Part shown: positions 7,892 to 18,849 of the stretch, in pieces | Position numbering within the stretch: position 1 is the first letter of the stretch | Layout of the letters: every line of letters begins with the position of its first letter | DNA from: Streptomyces sp. CB01249 | GTDB taxonomy: Bacteria > Actinomycetota > Actinomycetes > Streptomycetales > Streptomycetaceae | Reading direction: 5' to 3' | Assembly: GCF_001905735.1 (NCBI RefSeq) | Contig: NZ_LISW01000008.1 | Span: forward strand, 1 to 64,000 | DNA: 64,000 nucleotides | Program-made: the position numbers and the translations under genes | The notes under the pieces: generated by a model | The model's database searches: none | What the model was told of the DNA's origin: nothing | What the model saw: the letters and a program-made list of their open reading frames with translations, nothing else

Positions 7892-8509
7892 GTGAGAAGC
7901 AGCGGCGACGGTACGGCAGCGGGTGCGCCGTATTCGCAGCAGGGGAGTACGGCCGGCCGGACCATCCCGCAGTCGGCGTCGCCGGCCGCGGTGGCGGGGG
8001 ACGGCGTGGCATCGGCCGAGGACATCGGTTATCGCGGGCCCACGGCGTGCGCGGCGGCGGGGATCACATACCGGCAACTGGACTACTGGGCGCGCACCGG
8101 GCTGGTGGAGCCGAGCGTCCGTCCGGCGTACGGATCGGGCACGCAGCGGCTCTACAGCTTCCGGGACGTCGTCCTGCTGAAGATCGTGAAGCGCTTCCTC
8201 GACACGGGCGTGGCGCTCCAGAACATCCGGACCACCGTCCAGCATCTGCGGGCCCGCGGTTTCCAGGACCTGGAGCGGATGACGCTGATGAGCGACGGGG
8301 CCACGGTCTACGAGTGCTCCTCGCCCGCCGAGGTGGTCGATCTGCTCCAGGGCGGCCAGGGCGTCTTCGGCATTGCCGTCGGAGTCGTCTGGCGGGACGT
8401 GGACGCCGCCCTGTCGCAGCTGCACGGGGAGCGCGTGGACACCGGCGAGACGCTGATCGGGCACAACCCGGCCGACGAGCTCGCGCGGCGCCGCAACCGG
8501 GCCGTCTGA
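7892..8509 (+). CDS. MerR-family transcriptional regulator (Rv1830-type)
   Basis: Protein of 205 residues. After a Gly/Ala/Ser-rich tail of about 45 residues comes a MerR winged helix with GYRGPTACAAAGITYRQLDYW at its start (GITYRQLDYWAR is the recognition region), then a dimerisation and C-terminal segment. No cysteine-based effector site is visible. The GTG at 7892 follows a good ribosome binding site and a convincing promoter. It is the last regulator of the conserved block before the dinB and glycine dehydrogenase genes. Targets cannot be read from the sequence; mycobacterial homologues are transcriptional regulators of growth-related genes. Confidence 0.85.
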   Translation: MRSSGDGTAAGAPYSQQGSTAGRTIPQSASPAAVAGDGVASAEDIGYRGPTACAAAGITYRQLDYWARTGLVEPSVRPAYGSGTQRLYSFRDVVLLKIVKRFLDTGVALQNIRTTVQHLRARGFQDLERMTLMSDGATVYECSSPAEVVDLLQGGQGVFGIAVGVVWRDVDAALSQLHGERVDTGETLIGHNPADELARRRNRAV

Positions 8510-8601
8510 GCCCCTGAGGGCGCCTCCCGGGGCGGGAATCGCGGGGGACGGAGGCGTGATGACTCGGCGATTGTCAGTGCCGTAGGGCAGCATCGGCTGG
8601 T

Positions 8602-10059
8602 GTGAGAGCCGCGCCCACCATCCTGCATCTGGACATGGATGCCTTCTACGCCTCCGCGGAGCAGGCGGCGAAGCCCAGCCTGCGCGGCAAACCGGTCGTG
8701 GTGGGCGGGCTCGGGACGCGCGGGGTCGTCGCGACCGCCTCGTACGAGGCACGGCGCTTCGGGGTGCATTCGGCGATGCCGATGGCGCAGGCCAGGCGGC
8801 TCGCGCCGAACGCCGCCTATCTGGTCCCGCGCTTCACGCTGTACCGCGCGGTGAGCGACCAGGTCATGGAGCTGCTCGGCCGGCTCTCGCCGCTGGTGGA
8901 ACCGCTCAGCCTGGACGAGGCGTTCGTGGACCTCGAAGCGGGTGGCACCGCCGACGACACCGCCTCCGCCCTGGAGATCGGCCGGGAGCTGCGCGAGGCC
9001 ATCCTGGCGGTCACCGGACTGAGCGGATCCGTCGGGCTCGCCGGATCCAAGATGCTCGCCAAGATCGCCTCTGAGGAGGCCAAGCCCGACGGGATGCGCC
9101 TCATCGAGCCCGGCACCGAGCGGGCGCACCTCGCGCCCATGCCGGTGCGCACCCTGCCCGGCGTCGGCCCCGCCACGGCGGACCATCTGCGCCGCGCCGG
9201 CATGACGACCGTCAACGATCTCGCCGAGGCGGGCGAGGCGGAGCTCGTACGGCTGCTGGGCAAGGCGCACGGCGCCGCGCTGCACCGGATGGCCTCCGGC
9301 CACGACGACCGGCCCGTGGTCGCGGAGCGGGACGCGAAGTCCGTCTCCGTCGAGGACACCTTCGAGGTGGACCTGCACGACCGCGTCCGGGTGCGCACCG
9401 AGGTCGAGCGGCTGGCCGACCGGTGCGTCCAGCGGCTGAGGGGTGCGGGGCGCTCCGGGCGCACGGTGGTGCTCAAGGTGCGCCGGTACGACTTCTCCAC
9501 GCTGACCCGCTCCGAGACGCTGCGCGGCCCCACGGACGACCCCGCGGTCGTCCGGGAGGCCGCCGCCCGGCTCCTGGAGGCCGTGGACACCACGGGCGGG
9601 GTGCGGCTGCTGGGCGTCGGTGTCACGGGGCTCGCCGACTACACCCAGGAGGACCTGTTCGCCCAGGCCGCCGGTGAGCGGGCGGCGGCTCTCCCGGACG
9701 ACGAGGGGGCGCGGCCGCAGGAGGACGGCGAGGGGGCGGTGGACGACGGGCCCGGGCCGGAGGAGTCCGCCGAGCAGCTCGCGGCGCGGCGCTGGCCGGC
9801 CGGGCACGACGTGCGCCACGAGGTGCACGGACACGGCTGGGTGCAGGGCAGCGGGGTCGGGCGGGTGACCGTGCGGTTCGAGGAGCCGGGGGCGACGGCA
9901 CCCGGCCGGGTGCGTACGTTCCGCGTGGACGATCCAGAGCTGCGGGCCGCCGACCCCCTGCCGCTCGTCCCGGACCCGCCGGACTACTCCTCCTGGCCCG
10001 CCAGCCGGCCGAAGTCGCGGTCCGGGGCCGGGGCGCCGGGGGCGGCGTCCAGGCCGTAG
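8602..10059 (+). CDS. dinB: DNA polymerase IV (Y-family) with a C-terminal extension
   Basis: Translesion polymerase of 485 residues. The catalytic LDMDAFYASAEQ motif has Asp11 and Asp13, and SLDEAF supplies Asp105 and Glu106. Thumb and little-finger domains follow, and a sliding-clamp motif QEDLF lies at residues 349-353. About 130 further residues are not part of canonical Pol IV: an acidic linker, then a segment around residues 395-440 with the pattern HxVxHxxxGxGxV that resembles the Tudor-like tail of UvrD/PcrA helicases. The start is GTG 8602, with no strong ribosome binding site. No LexA box is evident upstream. The 3' end overlaps the convergent PRC-barrel gene by 76 bases. Confidence 0.92.
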   Translation: MRAAPTILHLDMDAFYASAEQAAKPSLRGKPVVVGGLGTRGVVATASYEARRFGVHSAMPMAQARRLAPNAAYLVPRFTLYRAVSDQVMELLGRLSPLVEPLSLDEAFVDLEAGGTADDTASALEIGRELREAILAVTGLSGSVGLAGSKMLAKIASEEAKPDGMRLIEPGTERAHLAPMPVRTLPGVGPATADHLRRAGMTTVNDLAEAGEAELVRLLGKAHGAALHRMASGHDDRPVVAERDAKSVSVEDTFEVDLHDRVRVRTEVERLADRCVQRLRGAGRSGRTVVLKVRRYDFSTLTRSETLRGPTDDPAVVREAAARLLEAVDTTGGVRLLGVGVTGLADYTQEDLFAQAAGERAAALPDDEGARPQEDGEGAVDDGPGPEESAEQLAARRWPAGHDVRHEVHGHGWVQGSGVGRVTVRFEEPGATAPGRVRTFRVDDPELRAADPLPLVPDPPDYSSWPASRPKSRSGAGAPGAASRP

Positions 10060-10352
10060 TGGCGGTACAGCTGGAGCTCCTGCTCGGGGGAGAGATGGCG
10101 GCCCACGCCGAAGTCGGGCGCGTCCTTGATCAGCGCCCGGTCGAAGGGGACGCGCAGGGTCTCGTCCACGAACTCGCTGGGCTCCAGCGGGACGAAGGCG
10201 TCGCGGCTGAAGAGCCCGGTGCGCACGGCCGCCCATTCGGGGACCCCGGTCGCGTCGTCGAGGTACACCTCGTCCACGGTTCCGATCTTGGTGCCCTTGC
10301 GGTCGAAGGCCTTGCGGCCGATCAGGCTGCGCGGGTCGATGTCGGTCTGCAC
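9984..10352 (-). CDS. PRC-barrel domain protein
   Basis: A 122-residue protein. Residues 1-75 form a PRC-barrel (IDPRSLIGRKAFDRKGTKIG and VDEVYLDDATGVPEWAAV regions), a fold used in RNA processing and photosynthetic proteins whose actinobacterial stand-alone members are uncharacterised. The C-terminus carries a short DUF2382-like or linker region ending in acidic residues. GTG 10352 is chosen because GGGAGGG lies just upstream; longer frames to 10571 lack this. The gene converges on dinB with a 76-base overlap of coding sequences, so the two transcripts are antisense over their 3' ends. Confidence 0.82.
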   Translation of the reverse strand: MQTDIDPRSLIGRKAFDRKGTKIGTVDEVYLDDATGVPEWAAVRTGLFSRDAFVPLEPSEFVDETLRVPFDRALIKDAPDFGVGRHLSPEQELQLYRHYGLDAAPGAPAPDRDFGRLAGQEE

Positions 10353-10473
10353 GGTCCCTCCCACACGGGTCGCGGCTGGTCCACAGGGACTACAGAAATG
10401 CAGTTCCGTGGTCTTGGCCACTCGAGAATTCCCGTCGTGTACCCCGCTGGTAGGCTGGTCATGGCTGCTGACC

Positions 10474-10695
10474 CCGTGCGGGAGAGTCGTCCGGAGCCCA
10501 TCCGGAGGACGCCGAAGGAGCAAATCCTCCCCGGAATCTCTCAGGCCCCCGTACCGCACGGACGAGGTCACTCTGGAAAGCAGGGCGGGTTGCGCGCGGC
10601 CGATGGGCCGTACGGAACCTCTCCCTCACCGACGGTGAAAGCCGGCGCCCGCGTGGTGCCGGTGAAGCTCTCAGGTTGAGATGACAGAGGGGGAG
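10474..10695 (+). promoter_or_regulatory. Tandem glycine riboswitch
   Basis: Two glycine aptamers in series, recognised by comparison with the Bacillus gcvT leader. Aptamer 1 shows GGGAGAGT at 10480-10487, GCCGAAGGAGCAA at 10511-10523 and ATCTCTCAGG at 10536-10544, closing with CACTCTGGAAAGC at 10570-10582. Aptamer 2 shows CACCGACGGTGAAAGCC at 10627-10643, GCTCTCAGG at 10667-10675 and GATGACAGAGG at 10680-10690. It lies directly upstream of the glycine dehydrogenase gene and should switch it on when glycine is abundant. GGAGGCC at 10692-10698 can pair with GGCCTCC at 10750-10756, next to the ribosome binding site, so control may be translational. Confidence 0.93.
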
Positions 10696-10759
10696 GCCGT
10701 CAGGGCACCCGGCGCCGTGGTGCCCTTCGCAGGTCGTGACAGACCAGGAGGCCTCCACC

Positions 10760-13645
<2,886 letters not shown>

Positions 13646-13659
13646 CGCGGACATGCGTC

Positions 13660-13703
13660 GGGGCCGGTGCGGAGACTTCTCCGGGCCGGCCCCTTCTTCT
13701 TTT
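13660..13703 (+). terminator. Terminator after gcvP
   Basis: GGGGCCGG (13660-13667) pairs with CCGGCCCC (13686-13693), with an inner GGAG/CTCC stem (13671-13674 with 13679-13682), followed by TTCTTCTTTTCC. This is one of the few terminators here with a pyrimidine tail. Confidence 0.75.
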
Positions 13704-13716
13704 CCGTACGGTCCGC

Positions 13717-13923
13717 TCAGGCGGCTTTGACGACCCCGCTCGCCGCCAGGGGCCTGTGCGGGGCGATGATCTGCCCGTCAGGAAGCAGCTCACCGGTGTC
13801 CTCGAAGAGCAGGACGCCGTTGCACAGCAGGCTCCAGCCCTGCTCCGGGTGGTGGGCCACCTGGCGGGCGGCTTCCCGGTCGGCTGAGTCGGCTGTCGGG
13901 CAGGGTGGCTGATGCTGGCACAT
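13717..13923 (-). CDS. Small conserved Streptomyces protein (DUF5999-like)
   Basis: A 68-residue soluble protein beginning MCQHQPPCPTADSADREAA. The N-terminal Cys-x3-x2-Cys pattern (Cys2, Cys7), a central QGWSLLCNGVLLFEDTGELLPDG stretch with one more cysteine, and the length match a small family common in Streptomyces that I recall as DUF5999. The ATG at 13923 is preceded by a GAAAGA-type weak ribosome binding site. No function is known. The three cysteines and histidines could bind a metal, which is speculation. Confidence 0.75.
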   Translation of the reverse strand: MCQHQPPCPTADSADREAARQVAHHPEQGWSLLCNGVLLFEDTGELLPDGQIIAPHRPLAASGVVKAA

Positions 13924-14244
13924 GGATGGGTTCTTTCGCTGCGTCGAGTTGAGTGACCTGCGGTGTGAAGAGGTGTTCATGACCGCCCCCGTATCGATCG
14001 GTCGAATCCCAGTGTTGCCCCACGGGCGACAATCCGCAGGGATTTCGCCGCAGCGCTTCCACTCCTCCCAGGACGCGTCACCCGCCCGGACGGTTCAACT
14101 CAACTGCACTGTCACTTCGGGTGGTTCGGGGTGGCCGGATGGGACTAGTCCGGATGGGCGGGTGCCCTACGCGCGACCGCGTGCTGTGCCCCGCCGCCGG
14201 ACGGGGCGACGGGGCACAGCACGCGGAGAGGGCGGCCGCCGGCC
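13924..14244. other. Intergenic stretch with promoter region and one terminator
   Basis: Upstream region of the minus-strand small protein gene. I see no convincing coding frame. The left part is relatively A/T-rich for this genome, as expected for promoter DNA; the only clear element is the hairpin at 14179-14224. Confidence 0.5.
14179..14224 (-). terminator. Terminator for the hypothetical gene at 14245-14841
   Basis: Perfect 14-bp inverted repeat (14179-14192 with 14211-14224) about 20 bases beyond the stop codon of the minus-strand gene. Confidence 0.75.
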
Positions 14245-14841
14245 TCAGGCCGGGGCGGGCGAGCCCAGCAGCGGACCGGGGCCGGGCGTGATGCGGGTGG
14301 TGATCACCGGCAGCAGGTCGGCGGCCCGGTGCGGCCGGTGGGCGGCGAAGCCGGGCGGCGCCGGGGACAGCGGCACGAGCACGTCGTCCGGACCCGGCGC
14401 GCCGCAGGAGGCGTCCGCCATGGGGTCGCCGTGCAGCCACAGGGCCAGCATGTACAGGTCGGGGATGGACAGCAGCCGCGGCTGGTAGGGACCGCTCATC
14501 CCCTCCGCCTGGCGCAGCGCCAGCTCCGTCGAGGCGATGTACGGGCCCTCGAAGAAGTGCGAGAAGGCCCAGCCGTCCGCGGTGAGCATGGTGTCCGCCG
14601 CCGCCACCGCCCGCTCCGAGCTGCGGATCTGGAAGCGCCAGGCGGCGAGCCGGGTGGCGGGTCCGAGCCCGCCCGGGGCGACGCCCAGCACATGGACGGA
14701 CAGCGGGTGTTCGGGGCTCAGAGGTCCCTGTGCGGACCGCAGGGCGGGCGTGCGGGCCTCGCGGACCGCGGTCGGTGAACCGAGCGCCGCGAGGACGCTG
14801 CGCAGCGCGGGCGCGGGGGCCGGGGGAACATGCAGCGGCAT
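14245..14841 (-). CDS. Hypothetical protein, Streptomyces-type
   Basis: A 198-residue protein I do not recognise. It is soluble, without signal peptide or membrane segment, rich in Pro, Ala and Leu, with a central part (about residues 80-140) that looks folded: SHFFEGPYIASTELALRQAEG and LSIPDLYMLALWLHGD areas are aromatic and regular. The ATG at 14841 has GAGAGG upstream. It ends at a strong terminator and diverges from the ligase gene across a 480-base intergenic region. Confidence 0.65.
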   Translation of the reverse strand: MPLHVPPAPAPALRSVLAALGSPTAVREARTPALRSAQGPLSPEHPLSVHVLGVAPGGLGPATRLAAWRFQIRSSERAVAAADTMLTADGWAFSHFFEGPYIASTELALRQAEGMSGPYQPRLLSIPDLYMLALWLHGDPMADASCGAPGPDDVLVPLSPAPPGFAAHRPHRAADLLPVITTRITPGPGPLLGSPAPA

Positions 14842-15321
14842 AGTGGGTCGCCTCTCACTTCGGAGACACGGTGGTGCGCGGGCGGGTGCGGACGGCGTTG
14901 TCGGCGTGCGGGGCCAGAGGAGGCCGGTGACTGAGCCGGTGCGTCAACTCTCTGCCTCGTCCGCGGAGTTTATACGACACGTGTTCACGCGGTGTTTCCA
15001 CTAGCCGCCACGGCTATTGCCGGCAAGGCGGTATCCGGACTTTATTATGCGGAGATCATGCTGATTCGGCGCGAGCGGCGCAGCCGCCGCCTCGGGTTTT
15101 TCCCGCGCCGCGGTCGGCCGAAACCCATCGGCGCTTTACGGGCCCGCCGTACGGGGAAACGGCCCGGTGCGTCATGCCGAGTGAATGTGCCCGGGGCCCC
15201 GGCGCTCAGATTAGCGTGTGTGCGCCGTCCGCGGGGCGTTACGGATCACGTCCTGCGGGCATTATCGATCGTGATGCGGGCGGCCCGGGCCGCGTGCCGG
15301 CCACGTGAGGAGGACCCTTCG
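14842..15321. other. 480-base divergent intergenic region
   Basis: No supported gene. It must hold the promoters of the minus-strand hypothetical gene and the plus-strand ligase. It includes unusually A/T-rich patches for this genome (around 14968-15060, with TTTATACGACACGTGTTCAC and CTTTATTATG), a short palindrome ACACGTGT near 14980 and GC-rich inverted repeats around 15070-15130. I could not assign a regulator or riboswitch to it. Confidence 0.45.
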
Positions 15322-16827
15322 ATGGGGGAGAAGGTCGTCGCGGGCGACTTTGACCTGTCCGACCGGCAGAGGTACCGGAGGAAGCTGCACCAGTGCGTGG
15401 AGGCACTGTCCGGGCTTCTGGCCGAGCGGCGGTTCGACCGGCCGCGCAACCTCATGGGCATGGAGATCGAACTGAATCTCACGGGCGCCGACGCCATGCC
15501 GAAGATGTTGAATGGGCAGGTACTGGAGCGCATCGCGAGTCACGATTTCCAGACGGAACTGGGGATGTTCAATCTTGAGGTGAACATAGTCCCCCATCAT
15601 CTGTCGGGGCGTGTTCTGGATCAGTTGGCCGAAGAGCTGCGGACCGGGCTCGGATATGCCGACCGGAAGGCCGGTGAAGTCGATGCCGGGATCATGATGA
15701 TCGGAATCCTGCCGACGCTCGGCCGTGACGACATGGTCCGGTCCAATCTCTCCGACGTCGACCGCTACGCCCTCCTGAACGATCAAATGCTGGCGGCGCG
15801 CGGCGAGAGTTTCTCGCTCGATATCGAAGGTGTCGAGCGGCTGGTCGCCACCGCCGGATCGATCACCCCGGAGGCGGCCTGCACCTCGCTGCAACTGCAT
15901 CTTCAGGTCACTCCGGAACGCTTCGCCGACGTGTGGAACGCGGCGCAGGCCGTCGCCGCCGTCCAGGTCGCCCTGGGGGCCAACTCGCCGTTCCTCTTCG
16001 GCCGGGAGGTGTGGCGGGAGTCGCGGCCGCCGCTGTTCGAGCAGGCCACGGACACCCGGCCGCCCGAACTGCGCAACCAGGGCGTGCGGCCCAGGACCTG
16101 GTTCGGGGAGAAGTGGATCGGCTCGGTCGAGGAGCTCTTCGAGGAGAACCTGCGGTACTTCCCGCCGCTCCTGCCCATCTGCGACGAGGAGGAGCCCCTG
16201 CGCGTCCTCGCCGACGGCGGGGTGCCCCAGCTGAAGGAGCTGGTCCTTCACAACGGCACGGTCTACCGCTGGAACCGCCCGGTGTACGGGATCGCCGACG
16301 GCGTCCCGCACCTGCGCGTGGAGAACCGGGTGCTGCCCGCGGGCCCGACCGTCGCCGACGTCATCGCCAACACCGCGCTGTACTACGGCCTGGTCCGGGC
16401 GCTGGCGGAGGAGTCGCGTCCGGTGTGGTCCCGGATGCCGTTCTCCGCCGCCGCGGAGAACTTCGAGGCCGCGTGCCGCCACGGCATCGAGGCCGAGCTG
16501 CTGTGGCCCCGGCCCGGCCGCTCCGGCGGGCTGACCCGGGTGCCCGTGACCAAGCTGGTGCGCGACGAGCTGCTGCCCCTCGCCGCCGCCGGGCTCGACG
16601 GCTGGAACATCGAGCCGGCGGACCGGGAGCACTACCTCGGGATCATCGAGGAGCGCTGCAAGCGGCGGACGAACGGCGCGTCCTGGCAGGCGGACACCTA
16701 CCACCGGGCGCGCGAGGCGGGCCTCGACCGGGGCGCCGCGCTCGCCGCGATGACCCGGCGCTACGGCGAGCTGATGCAGGGCGGCGATCCCGTGCACACT
16801 TGGCCGGCGGGCATCCCGGCACCGTGA
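15322..16827 (+). CDS. Glutamate-cysteine ligase family 2 (GCS2) carboxylate-amine ligase
   Basis: A 501-residue enzyme with the GCS2 pattern: MGMEIELNLTGAD near residues 45-57 (the metal/ATP-binding Glu-x-Glu), ELGMFNLEVNIVPH near 80-93, and LRVENRVLPAGPTVAD near 330-345. Family members join an amino acid to a glutamate or other carboxylate with ATP; some work in ergothioneine or glutathione-like pathways, most actinobacterial ones are uncharacterised. ATG 15322 is chosen because GAGGAGGA lies at 15307-15314; the frame remains open 330 bases further upstream without support. No mycothiol or ergothioneine genes are adjacent, so the substrate is unknown. Confidence 0.85.
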   Translation: MGEKVVAGDFDLSDRQRYRRKLHQCVEALSGLLAERRFDRPRNLMGMEIELNLTGADAMPKMLNGQVLERIASHDFQTELGMFNLEVNIVPHHLSGRVLDQLAEELRTGLGYADRKAGEVDAGIMMIGILPTLGRDDMVRSNLSDVDRYALLNDQMLAARGESFSLDIEGVERLVATAGSITPEAACTSLQLHLQVTPERFADVWNAAQAVAAVQVALGANSPFLFGREVWRESRPPLFEQATDTRPPELRNQGVRPRTWFGEKWIGSVEELFEENLRYFPPLLPICDEEEPLRVLADGGVPQLKELVLHNGTVYRWNRPVYGIADGVPHLRVENRVLPAGPTVADVIANTALYYGLVRALAEESRPVWSRMPFSAAAENFEAACRHGIEAELLWPRPGRSGGLTRVPVTKLVRDELLPLAAAGLDGWNIEPADREHYLGIIEERCKRRTNGASWQADTYHRAREAGLDRGAALAAMTRRYGELMQGGDPVHTWPAGIPAP

Positions 16828-16833
16828 GGGCGG

Positions 16834-16858
16834 GGCCGGTCCGTGCTGCGGACCGGCC
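16834..16858. terminator. Bidirectional terminator between convergent genes
   Basis: A 10-bp perfect stem (16834-16843 with 16849-16858) and a 5-base loop, six bases after the ligase stop and 36 bases from the stop of the convergent VWA gene. Confidence 0.7.
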
Positions 16859-16894
16859 ACCGGCCCCTGCTCACCGGCGACCGGCCCCGGCCCC

Positions 16895-18679
16895 CTACTC
16901 GCCGGCCGCGCGGGCGCCGTGGCCCGCCGTCATCACCGCCTGGAGGATCACCGCCTGGATCTCGGCCGGGTCGCTCACCTGGTAGCCGCCGCCCCCGGTG
17001 ACCTTGGCGATCTCGTCCAGCTCCTCGCGGTCCGCCTCGGGCCCCACGGCGATGGCCAGCAGCGGGACCGGGCGCGTCGGGTCGGCGATGGACTTCAGCT
17101 CGTCCACGAGGGCGGAGCGCGAGATGGACCGCTCGTCCTGGTTCGACCCGTCCGTGAGGATCACCACCGCGTTGAACTTGCCCTTCACGTACGTGCGCTG
17201 CGCCTCCTTGTAGGCGGCCAGGGCGGTGTCGTACAGCCCGGTCGCGCCGTCCGGCACCGGACGCAGCGCGGCGAACGCGCCGGCCAGCTTCTCCCGGTGG
17301 GTGCCGCCGCCCTTCGCGGGGTCGCCGAGCCGGGCGGTCTTCACCAGCTGGCGGTAGTCCTTGTCCCCGTCGAGCGTGGTCGCGAACTCCCAGAGTCCGA
17401 TCTCGTCGTTCGGGGTGAACTGGTTGAGCGCCTGGATCAGCGAGGCCTTGGTGACGTCCATCCGGGACTGGTTGCGGCCGGGCACCGTCGCGGCCATGGA
17501 GCCGGAGGCGTCGACCACGGTGGTGAGTCGCGCGCTCTGCACGGTGATCGTCCACATGCCGAGCGTCTCCTGGAGCGCCTCGTCCGTCGGGGCGGGCGGC
17601 TGCGTGGCGTCGTACGGCTGGGGCGACCGGCCGCCCGCCGCCGCGACCAGCTTGTCGTCCGCCGCGCCGTAGGTGGTCCGGAAGCCGTGCTCCCCGAGGG
17701 TGGCAAGGGAGCTCTCCTCGGAGAGCAGGATCATGAACCGCAGCGCGGCCCGGCTCTCGTCCGTGGACTGGCGGCGCTCGTCCACCATCGTGAGCGGGTA
17801 GTTGAGCAGCGGGGTGCCGTCCTTGGGATAGAACAGGTCCAGCTTGCCGTCGGCCGCCGACTCGGCGTTGTGGGCGAAGGCTGCCTGTTCGGAGAGGAGC
17901 ACCGCCTGATTGCGCGCCGGGTTGCCCTCCTCGGCGCCCGAGCCGTCCTGCGGCAGGGTCGCCACGACCTGGGTGTCCCCGTCGGACATCCGCTGGGCGA
18001 GCAGCTTCGCGGTGGCCGCGACCCGGGTGTCGCTGTCGCCGCCCTGCTTCCCGGCGGAGGTGCCGATGCTGTTGAGGGCCCGCAGACCGGTCGCCGAGCG
18101 CGCGGGGTCGGCGGAGCCGAGGCGTACCCGGTCGGACTCCATGGCCGCGCCCGTCAACTCGGCCCAGGTGTACGTCTTCTTCGGCCAGCCGAGGTGCTTG
18201 GCGGCCGCGGGGACCGTGGCGAGGGTGACCGGTGAGGTGGCGACGGAGCCGCCCGGGGTGATGGGGGTGCCGTCCCCGGCGCCCTTGGCCCTGGTCAGCC
18301 ACAGGTCCGAGTCGGGCAGCCATATCTGGTAGTCGGGGCGGGTTCCGCTCGCGAGCGCGTCCGCCACCTTGTACGAGTCGCGGGCCACCACGTTCACGTC
18401 GACGCAGCGCCCGTCCGAGCGCACCTCGTCCGTACGTGCCCGGTCGGCGATGGCACGTACGGCGGGGGCGATGTCCGGGGAGGCCACCATCGACAGGTGG
18501 ACCGCGCTCTCCTCGCACGACTTCGAGAACGGGAGCAGGCCGCCCTGCGCCGCGACCGCCGCTCCCCCCGCCACGGCGAGGACGAGCACGGTGGCGATGG
18601 CCACGGTCCGGCGGCGGCGCGGTGGACGGTCCCCGCCTCCGGCCGCCGCGCGGTCATCGGGCAAGCTGTGACGTCCCAT
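16895..18679 (-). CDS. Membrane-anchored substrate-binding/von Willebrand factor A fusion protein
   Basis: Protein of 594 residues. A basic, Arg-rich N-terminus precedes one hydrophobic anchor at about residues 25-45. The extracytoplasmic part has two domains: residues about 50-370 look like a bacterial solute-binding protein (ESAVHLSMVASPDIAP, PDYQIWLPDSDLW), and residues about 380-590 form a VWA domain with the metal-dependent adhesion site DASGSM near 389 and LTDGSN later. This Actinobacteria-type architecture suggests a surface protein that binds a ligand and a protein partner; no function is known to me. The ATG has AAGGAGG upstream. It diverges from the CPBP protease gene. Confidence 0.85.
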   Translation of the reverse strand: MGRHSLPDDRAAAGGGDRPPRRRRTVAIATVLVLAVAGGAAVAAQGGLLPFSKSCEESAVHLSMVASPDIAPAVRAIADRARTDEVRSDGRCVDVNVVARDSYKVADALASGTRPDYQIWLPDSDLWLTRAKGAGDGTPITPGGSVATSPVTLATVPAAAKHLGWPKKTYTWAELTGAAMESDRVRLGSADPARSATGLRALNSIGTSAGKQGGDSDTRVAATAKLLAQRMSDGDTQVVATLPQDGSGAEEGNPARNQAVLLSEQAAFAHNAESAADGKLDLFYPKDGTPLLNYPLTMVDERRQSTDESRAALRFMILLSEESSLATLGEHGFRTTYGAADDKLVAAAGGRSPQPYDATQPPAPTDEALQETLGMWTITVQSARLTTVVDASGSMAATVPGRNQSRMDVTKASLIQALNQFTPNDEIGLWEFATTLDGDKDYRQLVKTARLGDPAKGGGTHREKLAGAFAALRPVPDGATGLYDTALAAYKEAQRTYVKGKFNAVVILTDGSNQDERSISRSALVDELKSIADPTRPVPLLAIAVGPEADREELDEIAKVTGGGGYQVSDPAEIQAVILQAVMTAGHGARAAGE

Positions 18680-18849
18680 GTCGGTGGTGCCCCTCCTTGA
18701 GGATGTACAAGGAAAAAGGGGGACCACACCATCGGCAATGGCGCTCGTCCCCCGGCCAGTCGCGCATGATCTTCGTACCTGCATTCGAGACCCTAGCGGG
18801 GCGGCGAGGGACGTGGGACGCGAATGCACAACTGAGGGCAGGTGTACAG

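Noticed and set aside
8530..8601. LexA/SOS box in front of dinB
   Set aside because: No GAAC-N4-GTTC-like dyad could be found in the short upstream region.
14992..15321. Extension of the GCS2 ligase upstream to 14992
   Set aside because: The added 110 residues are Arg-rich and without similarity to the family; GAGGAGGA at 15307-15314 marks ATG 15322 as the start.
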